Part shown: in pieces, positions 6,392-9,981 of the stretch
How positions within the stretch are numbered: the stretch's first letter is position 1
Layout: each line of letters begins with the position of its first letter
NCBI GenBank assembly: GCA_017525805.1
Contig: JAFXSH010000144.1
Coordinates: 1-9,981, forward strand
Source: Clostridia bacterium
Lineage (GTDB): Bacteria; Bacillota_A; Clostridia; Christensenellales; Aristaeellaceae
DNA: 9,981 nt
Reading direction: 5' to 3'
Notes under the pieces: generated by a model
Database searches by the model: none
What the model saw: only the letters and a program-made list of their open reading frames with translations
Told to the model about the DNA's origin: nothing
Position numbers and translations under genes: made by a program

Positions 6392-7534
6392 ATGAAAAAA
6401 AGAATGATCTCATTGTTCCTTGTTGCCGCGCTTGTTTTGTCCGCGCTGCCCGCCGCCCTGGCGGAAGGGCAATCGCTGGAAGAATTGCTGGGCATCAATC
6501 CTTCCGATTGGCCCAAGACCATGTATGTGTACACGGAAAACGGCGGTAAACTGAACGTGCGGAGCGAGCCGAGAACCGGCGACAATGTGATCGACCAGCT
6601 GGAATACGGCACGGAAGTGATCGTGGAAAGCCTGGTGATCATCAATACCGATTGGGCCTGCATCCGCAATAAAAAGGGCGCTGACGGGATCGGATATGTG
6701 ATGACCCGCTATCTGGTGAACACGCAGCCCTCAGACGCCAAGAAGCGCCAGGAGGAAGCCGAACGCAAAGCGAACCTGGAAGAACTGAACCGGCAATTGG
6801 CCAGCGCAAAGAGCGTAGATCAGCCCTTCATGGTCGCCGTACGCGCTTCCCGCGCTTCCGGATGGGTCAATTTCCGCGTCGGCCCCGGCGTGGCGGCGGA
6901 CCGCATTTCTTCCTTGCCGGACGGACGGGAACTGAAAGTCATCGGTGAAACCACGAAATGGTATCAAGCCATCGACATGGAAACCGGCAAGACCGGTTAC
7001 ATCAGCAAAAACTACGTGACCGTGCTGGGACCCGTAAAGGAAGAAACAGCCCCCAAGACCCAGATGGGCAAGCTGACCGTGAACGGTGAATTTGCCTTGC
7101 AGTGCCAGCTTCCCGAAGGCTACACCATGCAGCTCATTAACACACTGGGCACCAAGATCGTGGCTTTCATCACCAGTGAAGACACTGAAAAGCCCATTTT
7201 GCAGCTTTCCATCGCCTTTGACGAGCTTTTTGCCAACGTGAATCGCTTGAACGATCTGACCGATGAAGCCCTCCAGGGACTGGAAGCCACCTTCACCGAA
7301 ATGAACGACGTGGAGATCAGTTACGAAGAAACCGCCTACGGCACCAAGCTGCTCATCGCCAAAGAAGTGGGGGACGACACGGACTTTGTGGATATCCTGT
7401 CCGTGTACAAGGGATATTCCATCGAATTCGTCATGACGCCCAATCCCAGCGCCAAAAATCAAACGCTCACCGCCGCGCAGATTCAGATGTGCATCGATTT
7501 CCTCAGTGAACTGGATTTTGTGGAAGCAACATAA
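6392..7534 (+). CDS. Secreted protein with two bacterial SH3 domains
   Basis: The 380-residue exported protein has a signal peptide of about 24 residues (ends ALA before EG). Two SH3b domains follow: about 44-110 (KLNVRSEP, then Trp88 and GYVMTRYL) and about 146-213 (VNFRVGPG, then Trp190, TGYISKNYV). They are joined by a charged helical linker (115-140). SH3b domains usually bind peptidoglycan or other cell-wall ligands, so it probably sits at the wall. Residues 225-378 form a separate alpha/beta domain, with GEFALQCQLPEGY and later YKGYSIEFVMTP, that reminds me of PsbP/Mog1-like (DUF1795) folds; this is tentative. No catalytic domain is seen. AGGAGG at 6377-6382 supports the start. It has its own promoter, and a 15-bp hairpin begins 12 nt after the stop. 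Confidence 0.83.
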   Translation: MKKRMISLFLVAALVLSALPAALAEGQSLEELLGINPSDWPKTMYVYTENGGKLNVRSEPRTGDNVIDQLEYGTEVIVESLVIINTDWACIRNKKGADGIGYVMTRYLVNTQPSDAKKRQEEAERKANLEELNRQLASAKSVDQPFMVAVRASRASGWVNFRVGPGVAADRISSLPDGRELKVIGETTKWYQAIDMETGKTGYISKNYVTVLGPVKEETAPKTQMGKLTVNGEFALQCQLPEGYTMQLINTLGTKIVAFITSEDTEKPILQLSIAFDELFANVNRLNDLTDEALQGLEATFTEMNDVEISYEETAYGTKLLIAKEVGDDTDFVDILSVYKGYSIEFVMTPNPSAKNQTLTAAQIQMCIDFLSELDFVEAT

Positions 7535-7545
7535 TCTCGTCTCAG

Positions 7546-7581
7546 TATGCTTGCAGCGTCTTCCCGGACGCTGCAAGCATA
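7546..7581 (+). terminator. Perfect 15-bp hairpin after the SH3-domain gene, probable partial terminator
   Basis: TATGCTTGCAGCGTC (7546-7560) pairs without mismatch with GACGCTGCAAGCATA (7567-7581) around a 6-nt loop. Only TTGT follows, so the U-tract is poor and some readthrough is likely. No convincing promoter is seen between it and the next start at 7631, which fits partial termination or a processing site inside one operon. Confidence 0.5.
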
Positions 7582-7608
7582 TTGTCCAATAGTCAATCGG
7601 TTGGACAA
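7582..7608 (+). repeat. 8-bp inverted repeat TTGTCCAA-N11-TTGGACAA
   Basis: The two arms, 7582-7589 and 7601-7608, are exact reverse complements with an 11-base spacer. They directly follow the 15-bp hairpin and end six bases before the AGAGGAG site of the next gene. This could be a repressor operator or a second RNA hairpin; the sequence does not decide. Confidence 0.5.
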
Positions 7609-7630
7609 CGTTGAGAGGAGATGTATTCCG

Positions 7631-8053
7631 ATGAAAAAAATGATTCCTGTTCTGTTGGCTGTTTTGCTGCTTTGCACAGCAAGCTGTTCGATCGCTGAAG
7701 AAAAGGTACAGCCCGATATTTTGGCCGTCTATTCCTCGCCGGAGGCCCAGATTATTAACAGCAATAATCAGTCTAAAGAACTGGCAGACACCGTGATTTT
7801 CCTCTATCAGGATTATTCCTACATCCAATATGTGGATCACGAGAACCGGTATGAGATATATTCCCAAGGGACTTTCGAGGTCAATTTTGACTGGACGGAG
7901 CCGGGCTGGCAGGATAAAATACCGCATATTCTCACGGTTCACGTGGAACAGATTCACACTGCTGATCATCAGACGGAAGCGACTGATCTCACTTATGATA
8001 TGAATCTGGATCGGGTGATGAATTATTGCCTGTATCCGGATAGCAACCTGTGA
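7631..8053 (+). CDS. Small exported protein of unknown function
   Basis: I do not recognise this 140-residue protein. It begins MKKMIPVLLAVLLL and has a signal peptide that may be cut after SIA (residues 20-22, before EE), as in its neighbours. TASC (16-19) is only a poor lipobox, so a lipoprotein is less likely. The mature part is rich in Tyr, Asp and Asn and looks mainly beta-stranded (VIFLYQDYSYIQYVDHENRYEIYSQGTF split across residues 55-82), with a short C-terminal tail. AGAGGAG at 7614-7620, ten bases before ATG, supports this start; the frame is open further back to 7547, but that would run through the hairpin. It ends 21 nt before the phosphatase gene and is probably translated from the same mRNA. 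Its composition is visibly more AT-rich than the genes around it. Confidence 0.72.
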   Translation: MKKMIPVLLAVLLLCTASCSIAEEKVQPDILAVYSSPEAQIINSNNQSKELADTVIFLYQDYSYIQYVDHENRYEIYSQGTFEVNFDWTEPGWQDKIPHILTVHVEQIHTADHQTEATDLTYDMNLDRVMNYCLYPDSNL

Positions 8054-8074
8054 TCAAAAGAGGAGAACATGGCC

Positions 8075-9772
8075 ATGAAAAAACTGATTGCCATGCTGTT
8101 GATTTTGTCTGTTGCGCTGTCCCCGCTGGGCGACGCGCTGGCGGAGACCACGCTGGGCGATATTATAGGAGGCTTTCTCGATTTGCTGTCGTCCGTTTCA
8201 ATGGGAAGCGGGAAAACGGTGTCTCCGGAGCCCTCAGTGCTGTTCGTCCAAACTGTGGCTGACAAAATCTTTTCTGCACGCATGAACGGCTATGGCTGGT
8301 CGGGAGACGAAGATTCTTATTCCTTCAGCTTTATATTCTGCGAACCCGTTCTTTTTTCCGCGGAAGAGATCGAAGCGCTGGAAAAGGGCGACAATATTGA
8401 GATAAGAGTTGAATCTTACACGGTGGCCAAGCTCCAAAAGGAGGACGGCGTGATTACCGTCACCCCGAAACAATCCTGGCTGGACCCGCTGATCCTCCGC
8501 AAAACAGAGGCGGGAACGGAATATACCGCCGAAGCCGGGGGAGAGCCGCTGATGCTTGATACGATGTCGGTAGAGTGCAGGGTCAGCCCTGATTTCGTGT
8601 ATCGGGGAGCCGCGGGACAAACGCTGACGGCAAAAGAATTGCTGGATAAGCTTTGGGCGGAAGAATTCCGCCTGTCCGACGAAATCCTTACAATCGCCTT
8701 TGACAGCGCTGGCATGCTGCTCCGGATAGAAGGCCCCGCAGTCATAGAAACGGGCGCTGACGATAGTTTCGATGATTCCGTGTGGCAGTACGATCCCCTG
8801 TCCCTGTGGACGGAAGGTTCGACGGTGAAGGAAGAACTGATCGCCTACGTGGAAAGCGTCACCGACGCTTGGAGCGAGGATTACATTGTCCCAGAGGACC
8901 GCATCGCCGTATTTGATTTTGACGGGACCCTGTACGGGGAACGGTTCCCCACGTACTTTGACACCTGCCTGTTCCTCTATCGGGTGCTGCATGACGAAAA
9001 CTATACGGCGGAAGAGGACGCGCGAACTTACGCGGAGGCATTGGAAACAGCGCTTCTGAATGGCCAGCCCGAGCCGGATTCTCCCCGTTCCACGGCACAG
9101 ATGGCCGCCGAAGCCTTCAAAGGCTTCACCGTGGAAGCATATCGGGACTACGTTCGGAATTTCATGAATACGCCCGCCTGGGGCTTTGAAAACATGACCT
9201 ACGGGGAAGGATTATTCCTGCCTATGGCCGAACTGGTCCAGTATTTGACGGATCACGATTTCAAGGTGTTCATCAGCAGTGGGTCGGAACGGGCTTTGGT
9301 TCGTGAACTGATCGAAGGAACCCTGGATCAATGGATTCCCGCGGAACGGGTGATCGGCAGCAGCTTTTCCCTCATGGCTTCCGGGCAAGGGGATAAAGCG
9401 GGCCGCAGCTACACCTACCAGACGGAAGACGAAGTGCTGCTGGAAGGAAACCTGACGGTCAAAAATCAGAAAACCAACAAGGTCTTTTCCATCGTGGATG
9501 AAATCGGGCAAGTGCCCATTCTGGTCTTTGGCAACAGCTCCGGCGATCTTGCCATGGCGCAGTATGCCGTCCAGCACGGCGGCAGGGCGTATATGCTCCT
9601 GTGCGACGATTTGGAGCGGGATTGGGGCAACACTGAAATAGCGGCTGCCTTCGCGAAAGACTGCGCCTCCTATGGCTATGAAACGATCTCCATGCGGGAT
9701 GATTTCGTGACCATTTATGGGGAGGACGTCATTCGGACAGAAAACGAAAAAAGCGAGATTCCTGCCGCCTGA
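8075..9772 (+). CDS. Secreted HAD-superfamily phosphatase with long N-terminal domain
   Basis: The 565-residue exported protein has a signal peptide of about 23 residues (DALA before ETT). Residues 24-265 match nothing I know. Residues 275-545 are a HAD-type hydrolase, expected to remove phosphate from small molecules outside the cytoplasmic membrane; the substrate is unknown. Motif I is VFDFDGTLYGE (nucleophile D281, acid D283), motif II is ISSGSE (Ser402), the motif III Lys is probably K466 or K469, and motif IV is FGNSSGDLAM (D491). The approximately 115-residue insert after motif I fits a C1 cap as in phosphoserine or phosphorylcholine phosphatases. ATG 8075 is preferred to in-frame ATG 8069 because AGGAG (8061-8065) lies nine bases before it but only three before 8069. 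It follows the 140-residue gene by 21 nt. Confidence 0.86.
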   Translation: MKKLIAMLLILSVALSPLGDALAETTLGDIIGGFLDLLSSVSMGSGKTVSPEPSVLFVQTVADKIFSARMNGYGWSGDEDSYSFSFIFCEPVLFSAEEIEALEKGDNIEIRVESYTVAKLQKEDGVITVTPKQSWLDPLILRKTEAGTEYTAEAGGEPLMLDTMSVECRVSPDFVYRGAAGQTLTAKELLDKLWAEEFRLSDEILTIAFDSAGMLLRIEGPAVIETGADDSFDDSVWQYDPLSLWTEGSTVKEELIAYVESVTDAWSEDYIVPEDRIAVFDFDGTLYGERFPTYFDTCLFLYRVLHDENYTAEEDARTYAEALETALLNGQPEPDSPRSTAQMAAEAFKGFTVEAYRDYVRNFMNTPAWGFENMTYGEGLFLPMAELVQYLTDHDFKVFISSGSERALVRELIEGTLDQWIPAERVIGSSFSLMASGQGDKAGRSYTYQTEDEVLLEGNLTVKNQKTNKVFSIVDEIGQVPILVFGNSSGDLAMAQYAVQHGGRAYMLLCDDLERDWGNTEIAAAFAKDCASYGYETISMRDDFVTIYGEDVIRTENEKSEIPAA

Positions 9773-9914
9773 CGGAGGAAATGAAAGGCAAAAGAATCAG
9801 GAGAAAAAACAGCCGGACATGAAGAACACACTCCGAAAGAACGAGCCTATTCAAACATTTCTGTAAAGAGTGTTGCGGACTGTGATAAAATAGAGAGATC
9901 ACAGGAGGCAGAGT
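9773..9914 (+). other. Intergenic stretch with probable left end of an insertion sequence
   Basis: No firm gene lies here. Two tiny frames, MKGKRIRRKNSRT (9781-9822) and MKNTLRKNEPIQTFL (9819-9866), overlap by ATGA but lack well-spaced ribosome binding sites. A segment near 9861-9882 (CTGTAAAGAGTGTTGCGGAC) sits where the left inverted repeat of the element should be. An extended -10 (TG at 9883-9884, TAAAAT at 9886-9891) could drive the transposase. The other repeat is outside the window, so the boundary is unproved. Confidence 0.3.
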
Positions 9915-9981
9915 ATGGGCAGGAAGAGAAACAACGGACTGAGTGAAGAGAAGCAGAACATCATCGGTCAGCTCATCGAGA
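9915..9981 (+). CDS. Start of a probable IS256-family transposase (3' partial)
   Basis: Only the first 22 codons are present. AGGAGG at 9903-9908, six bases before ATG, supports the start. The N-terminus MGRKRNNGLSEEKQ, followed by NIIGQLIE, closely resembles the beginning of clostridial IS256-type (mutator-like) transposases, in which the DDE catalytic domain follows much later. The family call is from memory of that N-terminal pattern and cannot be checked on catalytic residues here. Confidence 0.55.
   Translation, partial: MGRKRNNGLSEEKQNIIGQLIE

Noticed and set aside
6112..6549. Plus-strand frame of 145 codons across the divergent promoter region
   Set aside because: It crosses both promoters and then overlaps the SH3 gene in another frame; it has no ribosome binding site.
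6731..7969. Open frame of 412 codons on the minus strand
   Set aside because: It runs opposite the SH3 gene, through the 15-bp hairpin and into the 140-residue gene. It has no family motif and no initiation site.

Overview
The window (9981 bp, fairly GC-rich) reads like a chromosomal segment of an anaerobic, gut-type Firmicute of the class Clostridia. The clues are strong AGGAGG ribosome binding sites, a PreA-type iron-sulfur oxidoreductase, a clostridial-looking PRPP synthetase, Gram-positive signal peptides that mostly end in LAE, and the start of what looks like an IS256-type transposase. The exact genus cannot be read from the sequence. My impression of a Christensenellales-like organism is inference only.

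Region 1 (1-5070, plus strand) is a row of four genes with gaps of 74, 58 and 41 nt. It holds the 3' part of a polar amino-acid ABC transporter ATPase with an extra C-terminal domain that resembles a degenerate GHKL/RsbW-like ATPase, then a divergent ribose-phosphate pyrophosphokinase. Next come a 503-residue PreA-like dihydropyrimidine dehydrogenase with an extra N-terminal Fe-S domain, and a membrane-bound sensor with HAMP and SpoIIE/PP2C-type phosphatase domains. I saw no terminator between them. Two pyrimidine/nucleotide genes are flanked by two proteins that could belong to a phosphatase/anti-sigma-like switch, but that link is inference.

Region 2 (5071-6310) is convergent with region 1. 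A secreted acidic protein of unknown function is coded on the minus strand, with a good intrinsic terminator beyond its end. Its roughly 180-nt leader starts at a clear sigma-A-type promoter. The leader contains a G-U-rich hairpin that is more stable as minus-strand RNA, and what looks like a decayed double-glycine leader peptide (TEDDLE, amber, VTGG).

Region 3 (6311-9772, plus strand) starts at a second promoter, divergent from the first. It encodes three exported proteins: a two-SH3b-domain protein, a 140-residue protein of unknown function, and a secreted HAD-type phosphatase with a long novel N-terminal domain. A perfect 15-bp hairpin and an 8-bp inverted repeat lie between the first and second of these genes and may tune expression of the last two.

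Region 4 (9773-9981) is a short gap with no firm gene, followed by the first 22 codons of a probable IS256-family transposase cut off by the window edge.
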